Positions 1 through 13,941 are shown, counted from the stretch's first letter. The stretch: DNA of 64,000 nucleotides from Epinephelus fuscoguttatus (GCF_011397635.1 NC_064766.1:43009510-43073509), one strand, 5' to 3'. The notes: a model not told the origin generated them from the letters alone. Program-made: numbers and translations.

Positions 1-3000
1 TTGATGAACCCCACGTTAAATCATAAACTGAGTCTGATGAACTCCACATTAAATCATAAATTGAGTTTGATGAACTCCACATTAAATCATAAACTGAGTT
101 TGATGAACCCCACATTAAATCATAAACTGAGTCTGATGAACTCCACATTAAATCATAAATTGAGTTTGATGAACTCCACATTAAATCATAAACTGAGTCT
201 GATGAACTCCACATTAAATCATAAATTGAGTTTGATGAACTCCACATTAAATCATAAACTGAGTCTGATGAACTCCACATTAAATCATGAGCTGAGTCTG
301 ATGAACTCCACATTAAATCATAAATTGAGTTTGATGAACTCCACATTAAATCAGAAACTGAGTCTGATGAACTCCACATTAAATCATAAATTGAGTCTGA
401 TGAACTCCACATTAAATCATTAACTGAGTCTGATGAACTCCACATTAAATCAGAAACTGAGTTTGATGAACTCCACATTAAATCATAAACTGAGTCTGAT
501 GAACTCCACATTAAATCATGAACTGAGTCTGATGAACTCCACATTAAATCATAAACTGAGTCTGATGAACTCCACATTAAATCATAAATTGAGTCTGATG
601 AACTCCACATTAAATCATAAACTGAGTCTGATGAACTCCACATTAAATCATAAATTGAGTTTGATGAACTCCACATTAAATCATGAACTGAGTCTGATGA
701 ACTCCACATTAAATCATAAACTGAGTCTGATGAACTCCACATTAAATCATAAATTGAGTTTGATGAACCCCACATTAAATCATAAACTGAGTCTGATGAA
801 CTCCACATTAAATCATAAATTGAGTCTGATGAACTCCACATTAAATCATGAACTGAGTCTGATGAACTCCACATTAAATCATAAATTGAGTCTGATGAAC
901 TCCACATTAAATCATAAACTGAGTCTGATGAACTCCACATTAAATCATAAATTGAGTCTGATGAACTCCACATTAAATCATAAATTGAGTTTGATGAACT
1001 CCACATTAAATCATAAACTGAGTCTGATGAACTCCACATTAAATCATAAATTGAGTCTGATGAACTCCACATTAAATCATAAATTGAGTTTGATCATTAA
1101 ATCATAAATTGAGTCTGATGAACTCCACATTAAATCATAAACTGAGTCTGATGAACTCCACATTAAATCATAAATTGAGTCTGATGAACTCCACATTAAA
1201 TCATAAATTGAGTTTGATGAACTCCACATTAAATCATAAATTGAGTCTGATGAACTCCACATTAAATCATAAACTGAGTCTGATGAACTCCACATTAAAT
1301 CATAAATTGAGTCTGATGAACTCCACATTAAATCATAAACTGAGTCTGATGAACTCCACATTAAATCATAAATTGAGTCTGATGAACTCCACATTAAATC
1401 ATAAACTGAGTTTGATGAACTCCACATTAAATCATGAATTGAGTTTGATGAACTCCACATTAAATCATAAACTGAGTCTGATGAACTCCACATTAAATCA
1501 GAAACTGAGTCTGATGAACTCCACATTAAATCAGAAACTGAGTCTGATGAACTCCACATTAAATCATAAATTGAGTTTGATGAACTCCACATTAAATCAT
1601 AAACTGAGTCTGATGAACTCCACATTAAATCATAAATTGAGTTTGATGAACTCCACATTAAATCATAAACTGAGTCTGATGAACTCCACATTAAATCATG
1701 AACTGAGTTTGATGAACTCCACATTAAATCATAAATTGAGTTTGATGAACTCCACATTAAATCATAAATTGAGTTTGATGAACTCCACATTAAATCAGAA
1801 ACTGAGTCTGATGAACTCCACATTAAATCATAAATTGAGTTTGATGAACTCCACATTAAATCAGAAACTGAGTCTGATGAACTCCACATTAAATCAGAAA
1901 CTGAGTCTGATGAACTCCACATTAAATCATAAATTGAGTTTGATGAACTCCACATTAAATCATAAACTGAGTCTGATGAACTCCACATTAAATCATAAAC
2001 TGAGTTTGATGAACTCCACATTAAATCATAAACTGAGTTTGATGAACTCCACATTAAATCATAAACTGAGTCTGATGAACTCCACATTAAATCATGAACT
2101 GAGTCTGATGAACTCCACATTAAATCATAAATTGAGTTTGATGAACTCCACATTAAATCATAAACTGAGTCTGATAAACTCCACATTAAATCATGAACTG
2201 AGTCTGATGAACTCCACATTAAATCATAAACTGAGTCTGATGAACTCCACTTTAAATCATAAACTGAGTTTGATGAACTCCACTTTAAATCATAAACTGA
2301 GTTTGATGAACTCCACATTAAATCATAAACTGAGTTTGATGAACTCCACATTAAATCATAAACTGAGTCTGATGAACTCCACATTAAATCATAAATTGAG
2401 TTTGATGAACTCCACATTAAATCATAAACTGAGTCTGATGAACTCCACATTAAATCAGAAACTGAGTCTGATGAACTCCACATTAAATCATAAATTGAGT
2501 TTGATGAACTCCACATTAAATCATGAACTGAGTCTGATGAACTCCACATTAAATCATAAATTGAGTTTGATGAACTCCACATTAAATCATAAACTGAGTC
2601 TGATGAACTCCACATTAAATCAGAAACTGAGTCTGATGAACTCCACATTAAATCATAAATTGAGTCTGATGAACTCCACATTAAATCATGAACTGAGTCT
2701 GATGAACTCCACATTAAATCATAAATTGAGTTTGATGAACTCCACATTAAATCATGAACTGAGTCTGATGAACTCCACATTAAATCATAAATTGAGTTTG
2801 ATGAACTCCACATTAAATCATGAACTGAGTCTGATGAACTCCACATTAAATCATAAATTGAGTTTGATGAACTCCACATTAAATCATAAATTGAGTTTGA
2901 TGAACTCCACATTAAATCATGAACTGAGTTTGATGAACTCCACATTAAATCATGAACTGAGTTTGATGAACTCCACATTAAATCATAAATTGAGTTTGAT

Positions 3001-6000
3001 GAACTCCACATTAAATCATGAACTGAGTCTGATGAACTCCACATTAAATCATAAATTGAGTTTGATGAACTCCACATTAAATCATGAACTGAGTTTGATG
3101 AACTCCACATTAAATCATAAATTGAGTTTGATGAACTCCACATTAAATCATAAATTGAGTTTGATGAACCCCACATTAAATCATAAACTGAGTCTGATGA
3201 ACTCCACATTAAATCATAAATTGAGTCTGATGAACTCCACATTAAATCATAAATTGAGTTTGATGAACTCCACATTAAATCATAAATTGAGTCTGATGAA
3301 CTCCACATTAAATCATAAATTGAGTTTGATGAACTCCACATTAAATCATAAATTGAGTTTGATGAACTCCACATTAAATCATGAACTGAGTTTGATGAAC
3401 TCCACATTAAATCATAAATTGAGTTTGATGAACTCCACATTAAATCATAAATTGAGTTTGATGAACTCCACATTAAATCATAAACTGAGTCTGATGAACT
3501 CCACATTAAATCATAAATTGAGTTTGATGAACTCCACATTAAATCATAAACTGAGTCTGATGAACTCCACATTAAATCATGAACTGAGTCTGATGAACTC
3601 CACATTAAATCAGAAACTGAGTCTGATGAACTCCACATTAAATCATAAATTGAGTTTGATGAACTCCACATTAAATCATGAATTGAGTCTGATGAACTCC
3701 ACATTAAATCATAAATTGAGTTTGATGAACTCCACATTAAATCATGAACTGAGTCTGATGAACTCCACATTAAATCATAAATTGAGTTTGATGAACTCCA
3801 CATTAAATCATAAATTGAGTTTGATGAACTCCACATTAAATCATGAACTGAGTCTGATGAACTCCACATTAAATCATAAATTGAGTCTGATGAACTCCAC
3901 ATTAAATCATAAATTGAGTTTGATGAACTCCACATTAAATCATGAACTGAGTTTGATGAACTCCACATTAAATCATAAATTGAGTTTGATGAACTCCCAT
4001 TAAATCATAAATTGAGTTTGATGAACTTTAAATCATAAACTGAGTCTGATGAACTCCACATTAAATCATAAATTGAGTTTGATGAACTCCACATTAAATC
4101 ATAAACTGAGTCTGATGAACTCCACATTAAATCATAAATTGAGTTTGATGAACTCCACATTAAATCATAAATTGAGTCTGATGAACTCCACATTAAATCA
4201 GAAACTGAGTTTGATGAACTCCACATTAAATCATAAATTGAGTCTGATGAACCCCACATTAAATCATAAACTGAGTCTGATGAACTCCACATTAAATCAT
4301 AAATTGAGTCTGATGAACTCCACATTAAATCATAAACTGAGTCTGATGAACTCCACATTAAATCATAAACTGAGTTTGATGAACTCCACATTAAATCATA
4401 AACTGAGTTTGATGAACTCCACATTAAATCATGAATTGAGTTTGATGAACTCCACATTAAATCATAAACTGAGTCTGATGAACTCCACATTAAATCAGAA
4501 ACTGAGTCTGATGAACTCCACATTAAATCATAAATTGAGTTTGATGAACTCCACATTAAATCATAAACTGAGTCTGATGAACTCCACATTAAATCATAAA
4601 TTGAGTTTGATGAACTCCACATTAAATCATAAACTGAGTCTGATGAACTCCACATTAAATCATGAACTGAGTTTGATGAACTCCACATTAAATCATGAAC
4701 TGAGTTTGATGAACTCCACATTAAATCATAAATTGAGTTTGATGAACTCCACTTTAAATCATAAACTGAGTTTGATGAACTCCACATTAAATCATAAACT
4801 GAGTTTGATGAACTCCACTTTAAATCATAAACTGAGTTTGATGAACTCCACATTAAATCATAAACTGAGTCTGATGAACTCCACATTAAATCATAAATTG
4901 AGTTTGATGAACTCCACATTAAATCATAAATTGAGTCTGATGAACTCCACATTAAATCATAAACTGAGTCTGATGAACTCCACATTAAATCATAAATTGA
5001 GTTTGATGAACTCCACATTAAATCATAAATTGAGTCTGATGAACTCCACATTAAATCAGAAACTGAGTCTGATGAACTCCACATTAAATCATAAATTGAG
5101 TTTGATGAACTCCACATTAAATCATGAACTGAGTCTGATGAACTCCACATTAAATCATAAATTGAGTTTGATAAACTCCACATTAAATCATAAATTGAGT
5201 TTGATGAACTCCACATTAAATCATGAACTGAGTCTGATGAACTCCACATTAAATCATAAATTGAGTCTGATGAACTCCACATTAAATCATAAATTGAGTT
5301 TGATGAACTCCACATTAAATCATGAACTGAGTTTGATGAACTCCACATTAAATCATAAATTGAGTTTGATGAACCCCACGTTAAATCATAAATTGAGTTT
5401 GATGAACCCCACATTAAATCATAAACTGAGTCTGATGAACTCCACATTAAATCATAAATTGAGTTTGATGAACTCCACATTAAATCATAAATTGAGTCTG
5501 ATGAACTCCACATTAAATCATAAATTGAGTTTGATGAACTCCACATTAAATCATAAATTGAGTTTGATGAACTCCACATTAAATCATGAACTGAGTTTGA
5601 TGAACTCCACATTAAATCATAAATTGAGTTTGATGAACCCCACATTAAATCATAAATTGAGTTTGATGAACCCCACATTAAATCATAAACTGAGTCTGAT
5701 GAACTCCACATTAAATCATAAATTGAGTTTGATGAACTCCACATTAAATCATAAACTGAGTCTGATGAACTCCACATTAAATCATGAACTGAGTTTGATG
5801 AACTCCACATTAAATCATAAATTGAGTTTGATGAACCCCACATTAAATCAGAAACTGAGTCTGATGAACTCCACATTAAATCATAAATTGAGTTTGATGA
5901 ACTCCACATTAAATCATGAACTGAGTCTGATGAACTCCACATTAAATCATGAACTGAGTTTGATGAACTCCACATTAAATCATAAATTGAGTTTGATGAA

Positions 6001-9000
6001 CCCCACATTAAATCAGAAACTGAGTCTGATGAACTCCACATTAAATCAGAAACTGAGTCTGATGAACTCCACATTAAATCATAAATTGAGTTTGATGAAC
6101 TCCACATTAAATCATGAATTGAGTCTGATGAACTCCACATTAAATCATAAATTGAGTTTGATGAACTCCACATTAAATCATGAACTGAGTCTGATGAACT
6201 CCACATTAAATCATAAATTGAGTTTGATGAACTCCACATTAAATCATAAACTGAGTCTGATGAACTCCACATTAAATCATAAATTGAGTTTGATGAACTC
6301 CACATTAAATCATAAACTGAGTCTGATGAACTCCACATTAAATCATAAACTGAGTTTGATGAACTCCACATTAAATCATAAATTGAGTTTGATGAACCCC
6401 ACATTAAATCATAAACTGAGTCTGATGAACTCCACATTAAATCATAAACTGAGTCTGATGAACTCCACATTAAATCATAAATTGAGTTTGATGAACTCCA
6501 CATTAAATCATGAATTGAGTCTGATGAACTCCACATTAAATCATAAATTGAGTTTTATTAACTCCACATTAAATAATTAACTGAGTCTGATGAAACACAC
6601 CTTAAATCATAAATTGAGTTTGATGAACTCCACATTAAATCATAAATTGAGTTTGATGAACTCCACATTAAATCATGAACTGAGTCTGATGAACTCCACA
6701 TTAAATCATAAATTGAGTCTGATGAACTCCACATTAAATCATAAATTGAGTTTGATGAACTCCACATTAAATCATGAACTGAGTTTGATGAACTCCACAT
6801 TAAATCATAAATTGAGTTTGATGAACTCCACATTAAATCATAAACTGAGTTTGATGAACTCCACATTAAATCATAAACTGAGTTTGATGAACTCCACATT
6901 AAATCATAAATTGAGTTTGATGAACTCCACATTAAATCATAAACTGAGTCTGATGAACTCCACATTAAATCATAAATTGAGTTTGATGAACTCCACATTA
7001 AATCATAAACTGAGTCTGATGAACTCCACATTAAATCATAAATTGAGTTTGATGAACTCCACATTAAATCATAAACTGAGTCTGATGAACTCCACATTAA
7101 ATCATGAACTGAGTCTGATGAACTCCACATTAAATCATAAACTGAGTCTGATGAACTCCACATTAAATCATAAACTGAGTCTGATGAACTCCACATTAAA
7201 TCATAAATTGAGTCTGATGAACTCCACATTAAATCATAAACTGAGTCTGATGAACTCCACATTAAATCATAAACTGAGTCTGATGAACTCCACATTAAAT
7301 CATAAACTGAGTCTGATGAACTCCACATTAAATCATAAATTGAGTTTGATGAACTCCACATTAAATCATAAACTGAGTCTGATGAACTCCACATTAAATC
7401 ATAAACTGAGTCTGATGAACTCCACATTAAATCATAAATTGAGTTTGATGAACTCCACATTAAATCATAAACTGAGTCTGATGAACTCCACATTAAATCA
7501 TAAACTGAGTTTGATGAACTCCACATTAAATCATAAATTGAGTTTGATGAACTCCACATTAAATCATAAATTGAGTTTGATGAACTCCACATTAAATCAT
7601 AAACTGAGTTTGATGAACTCCACATTAAATCATGAACTGAGTCTGATGAACTCCACATTAAATCATAAACTGAGTCTGATGAACTCCACATTAAATCATA
7701 AATTGAGTTTGATGAACTCCACATTAAATCATGAACTGAGTCTGATGAACTCCACATTAAATCAGAAACTGAATCTGATGAACTCCACATTAAATCATAA
7801 ATTGAGTCTGATGAACTCCACATTAAATCATAAACTGAGTTTGATGAACTCCACATTAAATCATGAACTGAGTTTGATGAACTCCACATTAAATCAGAAA
7901 CTGAGTCTGATGAACTCCACCTTAAATCATGAGCTGAGTCTGATGAACTCCACATTAAATCATGAACTGAGTCTGATGAACTCCACATTAAATCATAAAT
8001 TGAGTTTGATGAACTCCACATTAAATCATGAACTGAGTCTGATGAACTCCACATTAAATCATAAACTGAGTTTGATGAACTCCACATTAAATCATAAACT
8101 GAGTCTGATGAACTCCACATTAAATCATAAACTGAGTTTGATGAACTCCACATTAAATCATAAACTGAGTCTGATGAACTCCACATTAAATCATAAACTG
8201 AGTCTGATGAACTCCACATTAAATCATAAATTGAGTTTGATGAACTCCACATTAAATCATAAATTGAGTTTGATGAACTCCACATTAAATCATGAACTGA
8301 GTCTGATGAACTCCACATTAAATCATGAACTGAGTTTGATGAACTCCACCTTAAATCATGAGCTGAGTCTGATGAACTCCACATTAAATCATAAATTGAG
8401 TTTGATGAACTCCACATTAAATCATGAACTGAGTCTGATGAACTCCACATTAAATCATAAACTGAGTTTGATGAACTCCACATTAAATCATAAACTGAGT
8501 CTGATGAACTCCACATTAAATCATAAATTGAGTTTGATGAACTCCACATTAAATCATAAACTGAGTCTGATGAACTCCACATTAAATCATGAACTGAGTC
8601 TGATGAACTCCACATTAAATCATAAATTGAGTTTGATGAACTCCACATTAAATCATGAACTGAGTCTGATGAACTCCACATTAAATCATAAACTGAGTTT
8701 GATGAACTCCACATTAAATCATAAATTGAGTTTGATGAACTCCACATTAAATCATAAACTGAGTTTGATGAACTCCACATTAAATCATAAACTGAGTTTG
8801 ATGAACTCCACATTAAATCATGAACTGAGTCTGATGAACTCCACATTAAATCATAAATTGAGTTTGATGAACTCCACATTAAATCATAAACTGAGTTTGA
8901 TGAACTCCACTTAAAATCATAAACTGAGTTTGATGAACTCCACATTAAATCATAAACTGAGTCTGATGAACTCCACATTAAATCATAAACTGAGTTTGAT

Positions 9001-9340
9001 GAACTCCACATTAAATCATAAATTGAGTTTGATGAACTCCACATTAAATCATTAACTGAGTCTGATGAACTCCACATTAAATCATAAATTGAGTTTGATG
9101 AACTCCACATTAAATCATAAACTGAGTTTGATGAACTCCACATTAAATCATAAATTGAGTTTGATGAACTCCACATTAAATCATGAACTGAGTCTGATGA
9201 ACTCCACATTAAATCATGAACTGAGTCTGATGAACTCCACATTAAATCATAAATTGAGTTTGATGAACTCCACATTAAATCATGAACTGAGTCTGATGAA
9301 CTCCACATTAAATCATAAACTGAGTTTGACGAACTACATA
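1..9340. repeat. 33-bp minisatellite array, about 280 copies
   Basis: A head-to-tail array of a 33-bp unit (core tgatgaactccacattaaat, then cat(a/g)aa(a/t)tgagt) runs from the first base to about 9340. Units differ mainly at a few C/T and A/G positions, plus a cag-for-cat variant and rarer cccc, cactt and caccttaaat variants. Partial-unit deletions are seen near 1095, 3996 and 4026. Because 33 is a multiple of three and the core lacks stops, long open frames appear on both strands (11-residue periods NSTLNHKLSLM on + and WSSSDSVYDLM on -). These are not credible genes. The left edge lies outside the window. Confidence 0.98.
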
Positions 9341-9344
9341 TTAA

Positions 9345-10429
9345 AGCAGCTGTGTGGAACTGTGTGGTAGTTCGAATCACCCCCCCCCCCCCCCCCCCAT
9401 CCCCCCTCTTGAAAATCTGCATATTTATTTGAACCCAACAGGGACAAAAAACCTTTTCTCTATATGGTTATTTAGCTTAGCCTCAGTCGGGTCGGACACT
9501 GTGGAAGTCAGCAAACCAGAATACGGCACCTGGAGGTGGAAGTAAGTCTGCACGCCCGCAGCGGCCCACAGCCATTAAACCACAGAAGAAGAAGGAGCCG
9601 TATTTACGAGTAGGATTTATGAAACAGGCTAAATGACATGTAGTAGGGAGTAGTGAATGATTTCGGACACATTGCACACTCTTGTACAGTAGGTGATGGT
9701 ATATACCTGGAGGTTGTTTGCGATCTGCCAATAAATTGAGAGAACAAGAAGTGCCGTGTTTACAGAGAGTGTTCTTCGAGTAAGTGGTACGCAACTGGCA
9801 TTGCTGAACACATAACAGTTTTACCAGATGTTTCTACAAGGACCTGGTTGTACTTTCAATGTCATGGCGGATAAAGAAGGAGTACCATCTAAAAGAAAAA
9901 GAACAGAAGAAGGCTAAACAGGACAGTGATAGCGCTCAAGCCCAAACACGTGTAAACCTCGGTCGGGCATTCACCAAGTGGAGAGAGCTGAGAGAATTGA
10001 TAGGTTTTAAAACTGATCCTGAGTTGTCCCTTTTCCTAATCCACATGTATGTAATTTTTGTTTTTATTCAGAGAATATACCGCAACTTGTTAGACGTTGT
10101 TTCACTTCAATATATGACGACATGGAAGTTATAAGCAAGCTAAATGTAATGTTAGCTGCTTTTGTCTAGTAACGTTACAACAAATGCCACAAAATTATCT
10201 GTGACTGTGACCATGAACACAAATATACAGCAGGCAGTTGTCCTCAGTTTATAAGAAATTAGAGCTACACCAGAACATTTATGATTTTTCCTTTCGTTTT
10301 CCAAAACAAATGCATGCTGTAATTGCTGGTTGCAGTCAGAATTTTAAGACACCGGGCTGTGGGTGTCATACCGCTTCGACCAAAGGGGGCGCTATAATCA
10401 ACAAAAACGTAAAGTTCCGCACAGCTGCT
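9345..10429. mobile_element. TTAA-flanked non-autonomous DNA transposon with short inverted termini
   Basis: The ends are inverted copies of AGCAGCTGTGYGGAACT (left at 9345; right, reverse-complemented, ending at 10429). Each is flanked by TTAA (9341-9344 and 10430-10433), the target-site duplication used by piggyBac- and Kolobok-type transposons. Sequence outside both ends is the 33-bp minisatellite, so the element landed near the array's edge. Inside are a poly-C tract (about 9380-9404) and a short + strand open region from 9862 (MADKEG...) that soon stops. It reads on in another frame with RVNLGRAFTKWRELRE (about 9946-9993), a peptide type I associate with fish transposon-linked proteins without being able to name it. 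No transposase is visible. The superfamily is inferred from TTAA only. Confidence 0.7.
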
Positions 10430-10433
10430 TTAA

Positions 10434-10474
10434 ATAATGACCTCAGTCTGATGAACTCCACATTAGATAATTAA
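10434..10474 (+). repeat. Stray, decayed unit of the 33-bp minisatellite
   Basis: The stretch containing ctcagtctgatgaactccac followed by attagataatt is one diverged unit of the array that occupies 1-9340. It sits directly beyond the right end of the TTAA-flanked element. This shows that the array once reached this point and that the element interrupted it. Confidence 0.8.
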
Positions 10475-10476
10475 AA

Positions 10477-10909
10477 AATAAATAAAATTAAATAATAAAC
10501 TGACTGTACACTGTTTTTCTCTCCTCAGGACACGTTAGTTCTGAAATGTTTTTCCAGGTGAAATGACACGTTTCCTTCAGATGGTGTGAAACAAGCTTTG
10601 AGATATGTTTCCTCTCATTTGTGGTCATGGACAGTGGTGTCAGCCAATCATACAGTTCTGTGTTTCTCAGGTTGTTAATAAAGATCCTTTGAATTGAGTA
10701 GAAGTCAGCCTGCTTAGTGTTTCCGTAACACAACAGGATGTTTAACACATCTCTGTCTCTGTTTAAATAAATGTTTTGCTGCATATCGTCGGGGCTGAAT
10801 GGAGCTCGCTCTTCTATTTTGACATCACATCCTGTTTTTGGAACACTGTTCTTGGTTCGCTTTGATTCAGTGCGCCGGTTAACACATGACGGTGAGCGCT
10901 GGGTTAAGG
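10477..10909 (-). CDS. Unidentified protein-coding-like open region (possible terminal exon)
   Basis: The minus strand is open from 10910 down to a stop near 10488. The translation has ordinary protein composition, with segments such as NIYLNRDRDVLNILLCYGN and DFYSIQRIFINNLRNTELYD (from the Met at 10784), unlike the repeat-derived frames around it. A possible acceptor (CTTAACCCAG) lies at about 10899-10908, which would make this a 3'-terminal exon of a gene whose other exons would lie to the right. No poly(A) signal is evident and no upstream exon could be found before the Tc1 element. I do not recognise the family. A degraded transposon ORF is an alternative. Confidence 0.4.
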
Positions 10910-10984
10910 CTCATTTATTCTAATTAACATCATTGTCCTCACACTTCCATGTGTCCTTTATGTGGTCTGTGAGGTCATGAAATA

Positions 10985-12607
10985 CAGTACAGGCCAAAAG
11001 TTTGGACACACCTTCTCATTCAACGCGTTTTCTTTATTTTCATGACTATTTACATTGTAGATTCTCACTGAAGGCATCAAAACTATGAATGAACACATGT
11101 GGAGTTATGTACTTAACAAAAAAAGGTGAAATAACTGAAAACATGTTTTATATTCTAGTTTCTTCAAAATAGCCACCCTTTGCTCTGATTACTGCTTTGC
11201 ACACTCTTGGCATTCTCTCCATGAGCTTCAAGAGGTAGTCACCTGAAATGGTTTCCACTTCACAGGTGTGCCTTATCAGGGTTAATTAGTGGAATTTCTT
11301 GCTTTATCAATGGGGTTGGGACCATCAGCTGTGTTGTGCAGAAGTCAGGTTAATACACAGCCGACAGCCCTATTGGACAACTGTTAAAATTCATATTATG
11401 GCAAGAACCAATCAGCTAACTAAAGAAAAACGAGTGGCCATCATTACTTTAAGAAATGAAGGTCGGTCAGTCTGGAAAATTGCAAAAACTTTAAATGTGT
11501 CCCCAAGTGGAGTCGCAAAAACCATCAAGCGCTACAACGAAACTGGCACACATGAGGACCGACCCAGGAAAGGAAGACCAAGAGTCACCTCTGCTTCTGA
11601 GGATAAGTTCATCCGAGTCACCAGCCTCAGAAATCGCAAGTTAACAGCAGCTCAGATCAGAGACCAGATGAATGCCACACAGAGTTCTAGCAGCAGACCC
11701 ATCTCTAGAACAACTGTTAAGAGGAGACTGCGCTAATCAGGCCTTCATGGTCAAATAGCTGCTAGGAAACCACTGCTAAGGAGAGGCAACAAGCAGAAGA
11801 GATTTGTTTGGGCCAAGAAACACAAGGAATGGACATTAGACCAGTGGAAATCTGTGCTTTGGTCTGATGAGTCCAAATTTGAGATCTTTGGTTCCAACCG
11901 TGTCTTTGTGAGACGAGAAAAGGTGAACGGATGGATTCCACATGCCTGGTTCCCACTGTGAAGCATGGAGGAGGAGGTGTGATGGTGTGGGGGTGTTTTG
12001 CTGGTGACACTGTTGGGGATTTATTCAAAATTGAAGGCACACTGAACCAGCATGGCTACCACAGCATCCTGCAGCGACATGCCATCCCATCCGGTTTGCT
12101 TAGTTGGACGATCATTTATTTTTCAACAGGACAATGACCCCAAACACACCTCCAGGCTGTGTAAGGGCTATTTGACCAAGAAGGAGAGTGATGGAGTGCT
12201 GCGGCAGATGACCTGGCCTCCACAGTCACCGGACCTGAACCCAATGGAGATGGTTTGGGGTGAGCTGGACCGCAGAGTGAAGGCAAAGGGGCCAACAAGT
12301 GCTAAACACCTCTGGGAACTCCTTCAAGACTGTTGGAAAACCATTTCAGGTGACTACCTCTTGAAGCTCATGGAGAGAATGCCAAGAGTGTGCAAAGCAG
12401 TAATCAGAGCAAAGGGTGGCTATTTTGAAGAAACTAGAATATAAAACATGTTTTCAGTTATTTCACCTTTTTTTGTTAAGTACATAACTCCACATGTGTT
12501 CATTCATAGTTTTGATGCCTTCAGTGAGAATCTACAATGTAAATAGTCATGAAAATAAAGAAAACGCATTGAATGAGAAGGTGTGTCCAAACTTTTGGCC
12601 TGTACTG
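10985..12607 (+). mobile_element. Tc1-like transposon, complete ends, dead
   Basis: The element is bounded by TA dinucleotides at 10983-10984 and 12608-12609. It starts CAGTACAGGCCAAAAGTTTG and ends with the reverse complement. The inverted repeats are long, about 270 bp each (10985-11254 and about 12337-12607), and take in the 3' end of the transposase coding region. Size (1,623 bp), TA target and CAGT ends are typical of fish Tc1/mariner elements. It lies about 0.7 kb upstream of the amph start codon. Confidence 0.96.
11398..12444 (+). pseudogene. Tc1 transposase pseudogene
   Basis: The ATG at 11398 opens MARTNQLTKEKRVAIITLRN, the paired-type helix-turn-helix DNA-binding region, with the GRPR linker near residue 60. 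The frame is cut by TAA at 11734-11736. It continues in the same frame through WSDESKF (first catalytic Asp) to about 11961, then shifts frame to [15 protein letters not shown]. It shifts again before FQQDNDPKHTS (second catalytic Asp) and SPDLNPMEMVW (third acidic residue), ending at 12444. The DDE catalytic positions are still readable, but one stop and at least two frameshifts make it non-functional. Confidence 0.95.
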
Positions 12608-12609
12608 TA

Positions 12610-13233
12610 CATCCTGACATGTGGGCGGGGAATTCTTTTCACTGTATTACTGATTCTTTCTGTTCTGCCATTATCTAAATTTATTTGTTATTTCTTGCGG
12701 TAGCATCCCGCTTGAACCGCACCGCCTCCACCTTCTCTGATGGTTCAAGATGCATGGAGAAACAACAACAAAATGAACACAGAGTACGAACTGAGGGCTC
12801 TGTGTGTTTAACGATGAGCGTAAAGGATGCAGATGCAGATGCAGGAGCAGGCACAGACACAGATGTAGACGCAGATGCTGATGGAGGCGCAGACGTGCTG
12901 CCCTTTAACATAGCAGTCTGAATTCAAATCTGTAATCACTTTAATAACTTTATTGACACCCTGAGAAACAGATGTTTACTGTGCCAGAGTGAATATGAAA
13001 TAAAAACTGCGTACAGGAAGTCAACATCTACTAGAATTTGTTTTATACTCATGTCGCTGCTGATTGGCTGACACCTCTGACACACCCACCAAACCACAAG
13101 AAACGAACCTAAGAGATCCGTGAACACCTGAAAACAGAATCTGATCCACCGTCAGCATCCATTTTATTTCTACTGAACCTGTTTATCCCAACAATCAGCT
13201 GACTGAGTGTCGTCACTGTCAGCCCCGCCCCCT

Positions 13234-13273
<40 letters not shown>

Positions 13274-13332
13274 CCCTCCCCCTCCTGTCAGCCCTGTCTC
13301 CTGGTTAATCCGCCTCTCGGTTTGCAGTCATC
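12610..13332 (+). promoter_or_regulatory. 5' flank of amph, presumed promoter and 5' UTR
   Basis: This is the sequence between the Tc1 element and the amph ATG. It contains an imperfect gatgca/gacgca hexamer run (12826-12900) and a (CA)n tract (about 13237-13271) ending 60 bp before the start codon. I see no convincing TATA box. The start codon context (catcATGG) has G at +4. The transcription start cannot be located by eye. Confidence 0.4.
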
Positions 13333-13401
13333 ATGGCGGAAATCAAAACGGGAATCTTCGCGAAAAACGTGCAGAAACGGTTGAACCGCGCGCAGGAGAA
13401 G
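13333..13401 (+). CDS. amph exon 1: start codon and BAR N-terminal helix
   Basis: This exon gives 23 codons from ATG to AAG, followed by donor GTAAGA in phase 0. It encodes the amphipathic helix that inserts into the membrane ([19 protein letters not shown]), near-identical to vertebrate amphiphysin and BIN1. The start is fixed by the conserved MA(D/E)IKTG opening. Confidence 0.97.
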
Positions 13402-13941
13402 GTAAGAGCTACTGCTGCGGAGGATGATGAGGATGGTGGTGGCGGAGGGAAGGAGCTGACGGTGGGGGACAGATGGAGGAGGACAGAGATGTATGGATGT
13501 GTAGTCCGCTGCAGGCCTGAGCAGCTTTCCTTCCATCAGTCTCCTCCGATGTTTGTTTATTTATTTATTTTGTTTGTGTGTGTTTGTGATGATCAGACAT
13601 AGATCTGCACAGACAGGGTGACGTCATGTTTAAAATCAGCTCATAAAACCAGTCAGGTCATTAGCAAACGGCAGAGTGTGTTTTTCGGTTCAAACAGACC
13701 CACGGTGGATTTTAACGCCTCGCGATGACGTCACATACGAGGTGAAATATGTCACGCAGGTAATTCATGTTTTAAATGAATAAGGTGAGGAGGTGTTTTC
13801 CTGCTCCAAGGTCGGCAGAAGGGGGAATGCCCTGGCCGCGGCGTGATGACGTCATTTCTGACGCCAGATCAGCTACCTGCATGTTATTTATAGGAGAGGC
13901 TGAGAGAGTTAGCTGATCAACTGTCACTAAAACAACATGTG

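Noticed and set aside
1-9422. Open frames of 770-964 codons on both strands in the 33-bp array
   Set aside because: They exist only because 33 bp is eleven codons without a stop. Both strands are open simultaneously, unit changes do not favour synonymous sites, and there is no promoter, splice or domain evidence.
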